Shown here in pieces: positions 17,121 through 25,096 of a stretch of DNA of 47,019 nt (its first letter is position 1; every line of letters begins with the position of its first letter). The notes below the pieces were generated by a model that had not been told where the DNA came from, did no database searches, and worked only from the letters and a program-made list of their open reading frames with translations. The stretch spans positions 1 to 47,019 of the forward strand of contig JAISXA010000070.1 in the NCBI GenBank assembly GCA_031270685.1, written 5' to 3'. This DNA comes from Planctomycetota bacterium (lineage in GTDB: Bacteria > Planctomycetota > SZUA-567). The translations under genes were made by a program, and so were the position numbers.

Positions 17121-19055
17121 ATGAGCGAAAAAAGGCCGCGCTTGCAAAAGCGCAAGAGCAACCCCTTGGACCGGTGGAGCATCGAGGACGCCGCCGACCT
17201 CTACGGGGTGGATCGCTGGGGCAAGGACATCTTCGCCATCGACGAAAACGGCAATGTCGTCATGTGCGCGGGCGGAAAGCGGATCGATCTCAAGTCGCTC
17301 ACCGACGAAATCCGGCTGCGCGGGCTCGAGTTGCCCGTGCTTATCCGTTTTCGCGACATTCTCCGCCATCGTTTCAGCGTCATTCATTCCGCGTTCGGCA
17401 AGGCGATAGAGGAGCACGCCTACCAGGGGAGCTTTCGTCCCGTATACCCGATCAAGGTCAACCAGCACCGCCACATCGTCGAGGACATCGTGACGCTCGG
17501 GGCCGAATTCCACCACGGGCTCGAAGCCGGCTCAAAGCCGGAGTTGCTCATCGCCATCGCCTATCACCGCGATCCGGAAGCGATTATCGTCTGCAACGGC
17601 TTCAAGGACCGGGAGTATGTGGATTCGGCGCTGTTGGCGCAAAGGCTCGGCCAGAAAGTTTTTCTCGTCGTCGAAAAGCTGGCCGAGCTCGGTCTCATCC
17701 TTGACCGCGCCAGGGCGATCAAGGTCGAGCCGCTTCTTGGCGTGCGCATGAAGCTGTCCAGCCGGGGGAGGGGGCAGTGGGAGTCGTCGTCCGGCGACAA
17801 GTCGAAATTCGGGCTTCAGGCGAGGGAAATCCTCGAAGCGATCTTCATCCTCCGCCGCCGGCGGATGCTCGACCGCTTGCAACTGCTGCACATGCACATC
17901 GGCAGCCAGATCACCGACATCCAGCGCTTCAAGCAGGCCGCCCGCGAGGCATGCTGCATATTCCGCGAGGTGAGCCGGCTCGGGGCGCCGATCAATTACA
18001 TCGACGTCGGCGGCGGGATGGCGGTGGATTACGACGGTTCCCGCACCAATTTTCCGTCCTCGGCGAATTACGGCCCCGAAGAATACGCCGCCGACATCGT
18101 CGATGCGGTGACCAACGTTTGCCGCGAGGCGTCGCTCCCGCATCCGAACATCGTCATCGAGGCGGGGAGGGCGCTGGTGGCGCATCATTCGCTTCTCGTG
18201 GTCGAGGCGCTGTCCTCGTCGGATATCGAGAACGGGCTCGCCCCTCCGCCCATGCCGAAGAAACCCCACGAAGTGCTGGTGCGGATGAATGAAATCGTGG
18301 AGGGCATCACCGCCAAGAACTTCCAGGAAGCGTATCACGACGCCAAGCAGGCCCGCCAGGACGCGCTGACCCTGTTCAACCACGGGCATTTGTCCCTCGA
18401 GGACCGCGCCGGCGTCGAGACCGGTTTCCGCGCCGCGTGCAACCGGATCGTCCGGCACGTTCGCCGTCTCGATTATGCGCCGGACGACCTCGCCGGGCTC
18501 GAATCCATTCTCGCCTCGACGTATTTCTGCAACTACTCGCTTTTCCAGTCCATCCCCGACCATTGGGCGATCAAGCAGCTTTTCCCGGTCATGCCCTTGT
18601 GCCGGCTGGACGAGAAGCCTACCGCCAACGCGGTTCTCGCCGACATCACCTGCGATTCGGACGGCGTGATGGACCAGTTCGTCGACCTGCGGGACGTACG
18701 CCACACCTTGCCCCTGCACCCCCTGAAAAAGGGCGAGCCGTACTATATCGGCATCTTCCTGATCGGCGCCTATCAGGAGATCCTCGGCGACCTCCACAAT
18801 CTGTTCGGCGACACCACGGTGGTCCACGTTTCCTCCACCGATGGCGGCTACGTCATAGACAAGACGATCGGGGGCGACACGGTCATGGAGGTGCTGGCCT
18901 ATGTGCAGTTCACCCGCGACGGCATCAACGCGAAGCTTCGCGACCGGGTGGAGGAGGCCTTGCGCCGCGGCTCGTTGACCCTCGACCAGTCGGCCGTACT
19001 TACCAGGCGCTTCGAACGCATGCTGGACTCGGACACCTATCTCGCGGCGGACTGA
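17121..19055 (+). CDS. speA: Biosynthetic arginine decarboxylase SpeA
   Basis: This PLP-dependent fold-III enzyme converts arginine to agmatine, the first step of an agmatine route to putrescine and spermidine. The 644 residues match the usual length of about 640-660. Seen are the PLP lysine Lys112 in VYPIKVNQ, the glycine loop HMHIGSQITDI, and YIDVGGGMAVDYDGS. The active-site cysteine is Cys511 in DITCDSDG. The insertion between the barrel and beta domains that distinguishes SpeA from diaminopimelate decarboxylase is present. ATG 17121 has TGGAGA six bases upstream; a longer frame to 16947 adds residues with no family match. No speB or aguA is in the window, so the later step is encoded elsewhere. 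Confidence 0.95.
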   Translation: MSEKRPRLQKRKSNPLDRWSIEDAADLYGVDRWGKDIFAIDENGNVVMCAGGKRIDLKSLTDEIRLRGLELPVLIRFRDILRHRFSVIHSAFGKAIEEHAYQGSFRPVYPIKVNQHRHIVEDIVTLGAEFHHGLEAGSKPELLIAIAYHRDPEAIIVCNGFKDREYVDSALLAQRLGQKVFLVVEKLAELGLILDRARAIKVEPLLGVRMKLSSRGRGQWESSSGDKSKFGLQAREILEAIFILRRRRMLDRLQLLHMHIGSQITDIQRFKQAAREACCIFREVSRLGAPINYIDVGGGMAVDYDGSRTNFPSSANYGPEEYAADIVDAVTNVCREASLPHPNIVIEAGRALVAHHSLLVVEALSSSDIENGLAPPPMPKKPHEVLVRMNEIVEGITAKNFQEAYHDAKQARQDALTLFNHGHLSLEDRAGVETGFRAACNRIVRHVRRLDYAPDDLAGLESILASTYFCNYSLFQSIPDHWAIKQLFPVMPLCRLDEKPTANAVLADITCDSDGVMDQFVDLRDVRHTLPLHPLKKGEPYYIGIFLIGAYQEILGDLHNLFGDTTVVHVSSTDGGYVIDKTIGGDTVMEVLAYVQFTRDGINAKLRDRVEEALRRGSLTLDQSAVLTRRFERMLDSDTYLAAD

Positions 19056-19202
19056 CGGCCATGCCGGCGGACTTTGAAAATTCGGCAACCTGCCTTCCCG
19101 GCCGCGACCGGTCCGGCGGCGTCCGGCGCGGATTCTCCCGCGGACGCATGACGCCGGCGCGCGGAGCGGCGTGGCGATTTTTCGTAATGGCGAGAGGGTT
19201 CC

Positions 19203-19231
19203 TTGACTTTCGCCGCGTCGGGGCCGATACT
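19203..19231 (+). promoter_or_regulatory. Sigma-70-type promoter for rex-cheR
   Basis: TTGACT (19203-19208) and GATACT (19226-19231) are separated by exactly 17 bases, about 118 bases before the rex ATG. It is the best promoter match in the 293-base gap between speA and rex. The rest of the gap holds no recognisable gene. I see no clear Rex operator (TTGTGAnnnnnnTCACAA type). Confidence 0.6.
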
Positions 19232-19348
19232 GAAGGCAGGGCCGAGTACCGCCGTTTGCGCGGCGGGCGGATGTTTTGGGAACGACCTGGAGTCGTCGGT
19301 TCTGGTTTCCGCTCCGCTTCAGGAAATTCCGAAGATCCGAGGGCGAAG

Positions 19349-20038
19349 ATGCGAAGTTTGACGAAGAAAGCGTTTCCGCAACCGAGTATCCGCAGGCTCC
19401 CCGGTTATCTGCGTCTGCTCAGGCAATTCCGCGAAGAAGGCTGGGACCGGATTTCCTGTACGCGCATCGCGTCGGAGTTGGATCTTGATTCCACGCAGGT
19501 GCGCAAGGATTTGTCGCTTACCGGCATTGCCGGCAAGCCGAGGATCGGTTACGACCTTGAATCGCTTATTGCGGCAATTGAATCATTCCTCACCTGGGAT
19601 AAGACGACCGATGCCTTTCTCGTCGGCGCGGGGAGCCTTGGACGGGCGCTTATCGGTTACGAGAATTTCGGCAATTTCGGCCTGCGGATCATCGCCGCCT
19701 TCGACGTTTCCGACAACCGGATAGGCGTTCCCATTCATGGGCGGCCGGTCTACCACCTTCGGGAAATGCCGCGGCTGGCTTCGGAGTTGGGCGTGACCCT
19801 GGGCATCCTCACCGTGCCGGCGGGAGCCGCGGAGGAGGCGGCGGCGGTCATGGTCGAGAGCGGTCTTTTGGGAATATGGAATTTCGCGCCCGCGAAGCTC
19901 GACCTTCCGGCATCCGTCGCCGTGGAGAATGTCGAGTTGGTGAGCAGCTTTGCGGTGCTGGCGCTGGATCTCGCCAAGCGGCATGAACAGCGCGCCGGCG
20001 CGGCGGAGCGGAATCCGCGGACCGCCGGAGTGCAATGA
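19349..20038 (+). CDS. rex: Redox-sensing transcriptional repressor Rex
   Basis: Rex binds NADH or NAD+ and derepresses fermentation and respiration genes when the NADH/NAD ratio rises. The 229-residue protein has the N-terminal winged helix (about 13-65), including the recognition region LDLDSTQVRKDLSLTG, where the 'S.QVRKDL' pattern is diagnostic. A Rossmann domain follows with LVGAGSLGRALIGYENF (GxGxLG at 93-98) and the C-terminal helix that swaps between subunits. ATG 19349 has GAGGG five bases upstream. The frame stays open back to 19061, but those 96 codons show no homology and overlap the promoter. The stop overlaps the ATG of cheR, so the two are coupled. Confidence 0.94.
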   Translation: MRSLTKKAFPQPSIRRLPGYLRLLRQFREEGWDRISCTRIASELDLDSTQVRKDLSLTGIAGKPRIGYDLESLIAAIESFLTWDKTTDAFLVGAGSLGRALIGYENFGNFGLRIIAAFDVSDNRIGVPIHGRPVYHLREMPRLASELGVTLGILTVPAGAAEEAAAVMVESGLLGIWNFAPAKLDLPASVAVENVELVSSFAVLALDLAKRHEQRAGAAERNPRTAGVQ

Positions 20039-20886
20039 TGAGTTCAGGCGGGGACGATCTCACCGACGATTTGTTCAATAAGATCCGTAAATACGTCTAC
20101 CAGCACGCGCGGATTTCGTTGGGCGAAAACAAGCGGGAACTGGTCCGCGCGCGTTTCGGCAAGGTCATCCGCCAGCGCAAGATGAAGGGGTTCCGCGAAT
20201 ATTTCAACTGGATGCAGAACGACAAGTCCGGCGAGGCGCTTTCCGAGGTCATGAACGCCATCTCTACCAACCTGACCTCGTTTTTCCGGGAAAACCAGCA
20301 TTTCCAGTATCTCGCCAATACGTTTCTACCCATGCTGGCCGCGTCGCCCGAAGCGCGGCGCGGCGGCAAGATTCGCCTGCGCGGCTGGTCGGCGGGTTGC
20401 TCGACCGGGGAGGAGGTTTACTCCATCGCCATCACCCTGCTCGAGAACATCCAGGATCACGCGGGCTGGGACATCAAGCTTCTGGCGACGGACCTGGACA
20501 CCGAGGTCGTCGCTCACGGGCAGCGCGGGCTTTTCGCCCGGGAACGGCTGAAGGGGGTGCCGCCGGCGATCGTCAAGCGCTATTTCGACACGGCCGTCGA
20601 CGACAAGGGCAAGCCGGCGTACCAGGCGAAGGCGGTTCTGCGCGGCCTCGCAACCTTCCGCTATCTCAACCTGTTCACCGACTGGCCGTTCAGGAACAAA
20701 TTCAACTTCATCTTCTGCCGGAACGTGATGATCTATTTCGATCGGGAGACCCAGGAGCAACTGATCAACCGCTTCTACAATCTGCTCGGTCCGGGCGGGC
20801 ATTTGTTCATCGGCCACTCGGAAAGCCTGTCCGGCGTCACCCACCGCTTCGAATACGCCCAGCCGACGATCTACGTGAAGCGGTGA
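20035..20886 (+). CDS. cheR: Chemotaxis protein methyltransferase CheR
   Basis: CheR uses S-adenosylmethionine to methylate glutamates on chemoreceptors. The 283-residue product has the alpha-helical CheR N-domain (about 10-75, with the ISLGENKRELVRARFGKVIR helix). The SAM-binding domain shows GWSAGCSTGEEVYSIAI (119-135), LLATDLD, and FIFCRNVMIYFD in the catalytic core. The TNLTSFFRE motif is the region that contacts the receptor methylation helix. No other che gene is nearby: it stands alone behind rex with a 4-base overlap (ATGATG). It could therefore serve a non-motility or pilus-based sensory array. Confidence 0.94.
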   Translation: MMSSGGDDLTDDLFNKIRKYVYQHARISLGENKRELVRARFGKVIRQRKMKGFREYFNWMQNDKSGEALSEVMNAISTNLTSFFRENQHFQYLANTFLPMLAASPEARRGGKIRLRGWSAGCSTGEEVYSIAITLLENIQDHAGWDIKLLATDLDTEVVAHGQRGLFARERLKGVPPAIVKRYFDTAVDDKGKPAYQAKAVLRGLATFRYLNLFTDWPFRNKFNFIFCRNVMIYFDRETQEQLINRFYNLLGPGGHLFIGHSESLSGVTHRFEYAQPTIYVKR

Positions 20887-20907
20887 CGTTTCGCGAAATT
20901 TCACCTC

Positions 20908-22212
20908 CTACCTTCCCTCCAGTTGTTCCATGCGGACCTCCACCGCCTTGGCATGGGCTGTCAGCCCCTCCGCGCCGGCCATGAGCATGATATGGCGGCC
21001 GGTTTTCCTGAGCCGTTCCGCCGTGTATTCGATGACCGACATTTCCTTGATGAAATCCCCCACTCCGAGGCTGGACGAAAATCTTGCCGCGCCTCCCGTC
21101 GGCAGCACGTGGTTGCTGCCCGCGAAGTAGTCGCCGACCGGTTCCGTCGACCACGGGCCGACGAACACCGCCCCCGCGTTTTCGACCTCGGCAAGCAGGC
21201 TTTCGTTGTCCCTGGTCTGGAGTTCGAGATGTTCGGGGGCGATGGCGTTGGCGGCCGCGACCGCCTCGGCGAGATCCTTGCAGACGAAAATGGCGCCGTA
21301 GCGCGCGAGCGCGCTGGTGATCGCCTTTCTCCGCTCGAGGGCGTCGAGCATGCGCAGGATCTCGATTCGCGCCGCTTCGGCGACGAGGCGGTCGGTCGCG
21401 AGCAGGACGCCGGATTCAAACCCGCTTCCGTGTTCCACCTGCGAAAGAAGGTCGGCGGCTATGAATTTCGCGTTCGCGGTGTGGTCGGCGATGACCACGA
21501 TCTCCGACGGGCCGGCCACCGAATCGATCCCCACCCTGCCGAACACCATGCGCTTGGCCGCGGCGACGTAGGCGTTTCCGGGGCCGACGATCTTGTCGAC
21601 CCGTTTCACCGGGCCGGCGCCGTAGGCAAGGGCGGCGATGGCCTGCGCGCCCCCCATTTTGTAAACGGCGCCGACGTCAAGCAGCCGCGCCGTCGCCAGC
21701 AGGTGCGGATCGATGGTCCCGTCCTTGCGGGGAGGCATCGCGGCGACGATTTCACCGACGCCGGCGATCTGCGCCGGCACCACGTTCATGAGGAGGGACG
21801 AGAACAACGGCGCCGTGCCCGCCGGGCAATATACGCCCACCCGGGCGATGGGAACCACCCGCTTGGCTAGCCGCACTCCGTCGCCGTCGTCGTGGATATA
21901 GCCCTGCCGCCGCTGGTATTCGTGGAATTTCCTGATATTGACCCGCGCCAGGGTGATGGCGGCGAGGAAACAGTCGTCCACCCGGTTCCGCGCCGCCTCG
22001 AACTCCTCCGGAGCGACGACGATGTCGGCGAGGCTTTCGACGGGATAGTCGAAGCGGCGGATATGGTCGAGAAGCGAATCGCCCCCGCCATTCCGTATGG
22101 AATTGACGATTTCCGCCGTCGTGGCGCCGATTTGGCTGTCCATGGCGAGGTCGCGGGAAAGGATTTCCAGGAAACGGGAATCCTGAAATGAGAACGGTTT
22201 GACTTCGAGCAT
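20908..22212 (-). CDS. hisD: Histidinol dehydrogenase
   Basis: HisD catalyses the last two steps of histidine synthesis (L-histidinol to L-histidine, NAD and zinc dependent). The 434 residues match the usual length. Family marks are PGGTAP-type PAGTAPLFSSLLMNVVPA, MGGAQAIAALAYG, and KIVGPGNAYVAAAKR. VAGPSEIVVIAD, the zinc ligands in LLSQVEHG, the catalytic IAPEHLEL and GSNHVLPTGG are also present. ATG 22212 fits the homologous start; an upstream in-frame ATG at 22263 would add 17 residues of no match. It stands alone, convergent with cheR (21 bases apart) and with no other his gene present. Repeat B2 lies upstream, between it and the divergent GNAT-like gene. Confidence 0.96.
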   Translation of the reverse strand: MLEVKPFSFQDSRFLEILSRDLAMDSQIGATTAEIVNSIRNGGGDSLLDHIRRFDYPVESLADIVVAPEEFEAARNRVDDCFLAAITLARVNIRKFHEYQRRQGYIHDDGDGVRLAKRVVPIARVGVYCPAGTAPLFSSLLMNVVPAQIAGVGEIVAAMPPRKDGTIDPHLLATARLLDVGAVYKMGGAQAIAALAYGAGPVKRVDKIVGPGNAYVAAAKRMVFGRVGIDSVAGPSEIVVIADHTANAKFIAADLLSQVEHGSGFESGVLLATDRLVAEAARIEILRMLDALERRKAITSALARYGAIFVCKDLAEAVAAANAIAPEHLELQTRDNESLLAEVENAGAVFVGPWSTEPVGDYFAGSNHVLPTGGAARFSSSLGVGDFIKEMSVIEYTAERLRKTGRHIMLMAGAEGLTAHAKAVEVRMEQLEGR

Positions 22213-22299
22213 GATCCCGGTCCATTCGAGAGCGGCGAAAACAATTGCGTTCGCGCACGCCACGCCTACAATTTCGCTGACCGACGGTTTGCCGCGTCA

Positions 22300-22447
22300 G
22301 TTCGTGGCTGAAGTTTTGCAAAGTGGCGATTAAACCGCCAATCGCCACTTTGCAAAAATCGAAAACGCTTGTACCGCAAGGATTGTGATTTTTACAAACT
22401 GGGCATTCGGAGGTTTGAATGCCCAAGGCGCAAAACTTCAGTTCGGA
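22300..22447. repeat. Family-B hairpin element, copy B2
   Basis: Inverted ends TGAAGTTTTGC (22309-22319) and GCAAAACTTCA (22430-22440) are perfect over 11 bp and extend imperfectly outward to about 22300 and 22447. The first hairpin (about 22313-22357) has the same loop (ATTAAACCGCCAA) as B1, but its stem reads GTGGCG/CGCCAC where B1 has ACGGCG/CGCCGT: two base pairs covary. The second hairpin (about 22400-22426) has the loop GGAGGTTT. The element lies in the divergent gap between hisD and the GNAT-like gene and could affect the start of either. The gap outside it holds nothing else that I can identify. Confidence 0.75.
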
Positions 22448-22450
22448 ACC

Positions 22451-22984
22451 ATGCCATTTTCGTTTTTTCGCGCGTTGTTTCAAGCGCTTTGCGCCGGCGC
22501 GCTTCTTGGCGGCGGCGCACGACTGGAGGATTCGGTGGCGGCGACGCCTTTCCTCGAATTCAAACCGCTGGCGCCCGGCGATCTTCCGCTGGCGACGGCC
22601 ATCGCCGAAAACGAGCGAAGGGACGATCCCGACGGCGAATCGTTCGGTCTCGACCGGTTGCCGGGCGCGCATGACCGTCGCCGCGTTTGGGGGCTGTGGA
22701 TCAAGGGCGCGCTTTCCGGCGCGGTCTGGGTGGAAAGCGCCCGTCCGGATTCCGTGCGGGTGCCCGCGCTCGCGCTCGGGCGGGGCTGGCGCGACATGGG
22801 ATTGGTCGCCTGGATGCTTTCCGATCTCGCGGAAACCCTCCGGGCGGAGGGCGTGCGCCATATCCGGGTGGATCTCGCCGGCGGCGGCCGTCGTCTCGGC
22901 GAAGGCCTGACCAGGGCGGGATTCGTTGGTCCGGACGAAGCGCTTGAATCATACCCGGCCGGGAGCTGGCTGCTCGGCATTTGA
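22451..22984 (+). CDS. Small protein with GNAT-like C-terminal half
   Basis: The 177-residue product is not firmly recognised. It opens with a hydrophobic stretch (MPFSFFRALFQALCAGALLGGGA) that could be a weak signal or helix. From about 75 it resembles the acetyltransferase fold: a strand with an inhibitor-like SGAVWVE. A loop, ALALGRGWRDMGLVAWMLSDLAETLRAEG, resembles the acyl-CoA pyrophosphate loop plus helix alpha3. A final strand pair ends in RAGF. The usual R/Q-x-x-G-x-G/A signature is only approximate (RGWRDMG), so function is uncertain. ATG 22451 lies just beyond repeat B2; an upstream in-frame ATG (22385) would be inside the element. The stop overlaps the frame of the next gene and is 33 bases from its start. 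Confidence 0.6.
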   Translation: MPFSFFRALFQALCAGALLGGGARLEDSVAATPFLEFKPLAPGDLPLATAIAENERRDDPDGESFGLDRLPGAHDRRRVWGLWIKGALSGAVWVESARPDSVRVPALALGRGWRDMGLVAWMLSDLAETLRAEGVRHIRVDLAGGGRRLGEGLTRAGFVGPDEALESYPAGSWLLGI

Positions 22985-23016
22985 CGGCGAAGCCGGGGAG
23001 AAGGGAGGGTGATGCG

Positions 23017-23877
23017 ATGAGGATTCTCGTTATCGGGGGAACCGGGCTTCTCGGCAAGCCGCTCGCGAAGGAGCTTTCACGCTTCGCCGAGGTCGTATCG
23101 GCGGGGCATCGCGCATCCGGGGCCGGCGCCGCCGAAATCGCCGTCAACATCGAGGATCGCGAGGAGGTGCGGCGGGCCATCGTCGGGCGTGGATTCACCC
23201 ACGTGGCGCACACGGCCGCGATGCGGGTTCCCGAGGATTGCCTGAAGGATCCGGCGCGCGCGTATATGGTCAATGCGGTTGCCGTCGAATTCGTGGCGGA
23301 GGCGTGCAACGAGGCGGGCGCGAAATTGGTCTATGTTTCCAGCGATTATGTTTTTCCGGGAACGACCCCGCCCTACCGCGAGGAAAGCCGGACGCTTCCC
23401 GTCAACGTGTACGGGCGCACCAAGCTGGCGGGCGAATTCGCCGCGCGGGCGGTGGGGGACTGCCTCATAACCCGCGTTCCCGCGTTGTGGAGCGTGGATC
23501 GCGGGGATGCGCGCAGTCCGCTCAAGGGATTCGTCGACAAACTCGCCAAGGGCAAGCCCGTTCCGGTGGAGAACACCCTGGTGCGGCATTACACCCTAGC
23601 CGGGGACGCGGCGAAGGGCATAGCTTTTTGCATTGAAAATAATCTTTCCGGCATCATTCACATCGCGGCGGGCGAGAGCCAGACCAAAGCCGATTTCGCC
23701 CGCGCCATCGCCCGCTGCTTCGGATTCGACCAGGAGTTGGTGGTCGGCGCCGGGCAGCCCGGCGGAGAAGACAGGCGGCCGGTGGACAGCACACTCGACA
23801 CCTCGCTATACAAAGCCCATGGCGGCCCGCGCCCACGGGGCATGAGCGAGGTGTTCGCCGAACTTGCGGCGAAATAG
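23017..23877 (+). CDS. NAD(P)-dependent sugar-nucleotide reductase, RmlD/SDR-like
   Basis: The 286-residue protein is an extended short-chain dehydrogenase. It has an N-terminal nucleotide-binding GGTGLLG (residues 7-13) and the NAD-ribose-side motif VNIEDREEV. HTAAMRVPEDC resembles the NHAAxxxVDxxE pattern of RmlD. The substrate-side SSDYVFPG and the catalytic Tyr-Lys VYGRTKLAGE follow. RmlD itself reduces dTDP-4-dehydrorhamnose; the VSSDYVF and 'TKLAGE' motifs fit the RmlD group, but without neighbouring rml genes the substrate is a guess. ATG 23017 has a strong AAGGGAGG eight bases upstream. It is convergent with the glycosyltransferase gene, with a family-A fragment between them. Confidence 0.85.
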   Translation: MRILVIGGTGLLGKPLAKELSRFAEVVSAGHRASGAGAAEIAVNIEDREEVRRAIVGRGFTHVAHTAAMRVPEDCLKDPARAYMVNAVAVEFVAEACNEAGAKLVYVSSDYVFPGTTPPYREESRTLPVNVYGRTKLAGEFAARAVGDCLITRVPALWSVDRGDARSPLKGFVDKLAKGKPVPVENTLVRHYTLAGDAAKGIAFCIENNLSGIIHIAAGESQTKADFARAIARCFGFDQELVVGAGQPGGEDRRPVDSTLDTSLYKAHGGPRPRGMSEVFAELAAK

Positions 23878-23924
23878 ATCGCAACCAATTCCGGGACGGA
23901 CATGGGGCAGGGAGGCTTCTTCCA

Positions 23925-23953
23925 GTCGACTTTTAAAGAAAATCGGGCCAACC
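23925..23953. repeat. Fragment of a family-A element (A3)
   Basis: These 29 bases are identical to 26768-26796 in copy A2: GTCGACTTTTAAAG, then AAAATCGGGCCAACC. The match stops inside what would be the hairpin loop. Beyond it, imperfect self-complementarity (AACCACG against CGCGGTT) continues to about 23967. It lies between the convergent stops of the SDR gene and the glycosyltransferase gene. Confidence 0.65.
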
Positions 23954-23967
23954 ACGAATCGCGGTTT

Positions 23968-25080
23968 TCACTTCCCGCGGATTATGAGCGCGCGGTGCGC
24001 CTCCGCCATCTCCGGCGCCGTTTTGGCGAGATCCCACCGCTTTGCGGCGTGGGCGGCGGCCAGTCTGCCGAGATGTTCCCGTTTCGTGCGATTCCCGAGC
24101 AGGTCCAGCAGGCCGGTTCTCAGGGATTCCGCGTCACCCTTTGCCAGCAGCACGCCGGTTTTCCCCCCCTCCAGCAATTCGGCGCCGCAGCCCGAATCGA
24201 CGGCCGCCACCGCGCGTCCCGCCGCCATCGCTTCGCGCAGGACCAGGCCGGCGGCGTCGTTCAGGCGCGTTCCCGCATAGACGTCAATTGCCGCCAGCAG
24301 GGAAGCGAGGTCGGGATCGGGATCAAGGAAGGTGACGTGCTCCTCAAGCGCGGTCACCCGCGCGAGACGGTCGAGTTCGGCGTGGAAGGCGCCGACGCCC
24401 ATGAGGAGCAGGTGCGTTTGCGGCAGCTTGGCGACGATGGCGGTCATGGCCTCGATAAGCGCGCCAAGACCGCTGGCTTCCTCGAACGGCGCGACGGCGA
24501 GAATGAAAAGCGGCTTTTCCTTGGCGGAACAATAAAGCTCCCGCGCCTCGCGCCTTTTGGACTCCCGTTCCTCAGCCGCTTTTTTATGGGCCGCCACATC
24601 CACTCCGGGCGGGATCATTTTCGCCCGGTCGGGGCCGCCTGCCGCTTCGAGAATCGTTTCCGAGGCGCAGATCGCAAGATCCGTTTTTCCGAGGAACAGC
24701 TTGGCTTCCGCTTTGCCGGCGGAATAGATGGTCGCGGATTTGGCGGCGCCGGCGAACCGGGCGGCTAGTGACATGAGGCGCAACGCCTTGGCGTCATGGG
24801 CGTGCAGCGCCTTCGCGCCCGCCTTTTTCGCCGCGCCCCCCAGCTCCAACCATGCCAGCGGGTTGACGGGCGCCCCGAATCCACCGGTCGCGCATTCCGC
24901 TCCCAGCGCCGCGGCGTTCGCTTCCGCCCACGATCCTTTCGGGGCGAGCACCAACGCTTCGATTCCGGCCGCCGATTCGGCCGCCGCGAGGGACAGCGCA
25001 TGGCGGGCTGTTTCCCAGGCGCATTCCCCGGAGACGAGATGTAGAACGCTTTTCCGCCGGACTTCGCTTTTGTCGCCCAT
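23968..25080 (-). CDS. GT4-like glycosyltransferase
   Basis: The 370-residue protein has the two-domain GT-B layout of retaining family-4 glycosyltransferases. The N-domain contains HLVSGECAWETARH and HAHDAKALRL. The linker IPPGVDVAAHKK resembles the 'PNGVD' strand. The C-domain has LFILAVAPFEEASGLGALIEAM, the donor-binding strand DVYAGTRLNDAAGLVLREAMAAGRAVAAVDSGCGAELL (E-x7-E type region) and GVLL. The substrate is unknown; polysaccharide or LPS assembly is the usual role. It is the last gene of the minus-strand block TPR-TIM-GT, 16 bases from the TIM-barrel gene. The C-terminus ends beside repeat fragment A3. Confidence 0.75.
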   Translation of the reverse strand: MGDKSEVRRKSVLHLVSGECAWETARHALSLAAAESAAGIEALVLAPKGSWAEANAAALGAECATGGFGAPVNPLAWLELGGAAKKAGAKALHAHDAKALRLMSLAARFAGAAKSATIYSAGKAEAKLFLGKTDLAICASETILEAAGGPDRAKMIPPGVDVAAHKKAAEERESKRREARELYCSAKEKPLFILAVAPFEEASGLGALIEAMTAIVAKLPQTHLLLMGVGAFHAELDRLARVTALEEHVTFLDPDPDLASLLAAIDVYAGTRLNDAAGLVLREAMAAGRAVAAVDSGCGAELLEGGKTGVLLAKGDAESLRTGLLDLLGNRTKREHLGRLAAAHAAKRWDLAKTAPEMAEAHRALIIRGK

Positions 25081-25096
25081 GGTCGCCGCTCCCGGA

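Noticed and set aside
19061-19348. Rex with a 96-residue N-terminal extension
   Set aside because: The frame is open, but the residues match no family, the segment contains a good promoter, and Rex normally starts at the winged helix.
22385-22450. Upstream extension of the GNAT-like gene
   Set aside because: The in-frame ATG at 22385 lies inside repeat B2, and the extra residues resemble the same element-derived peptide seen before glgA.
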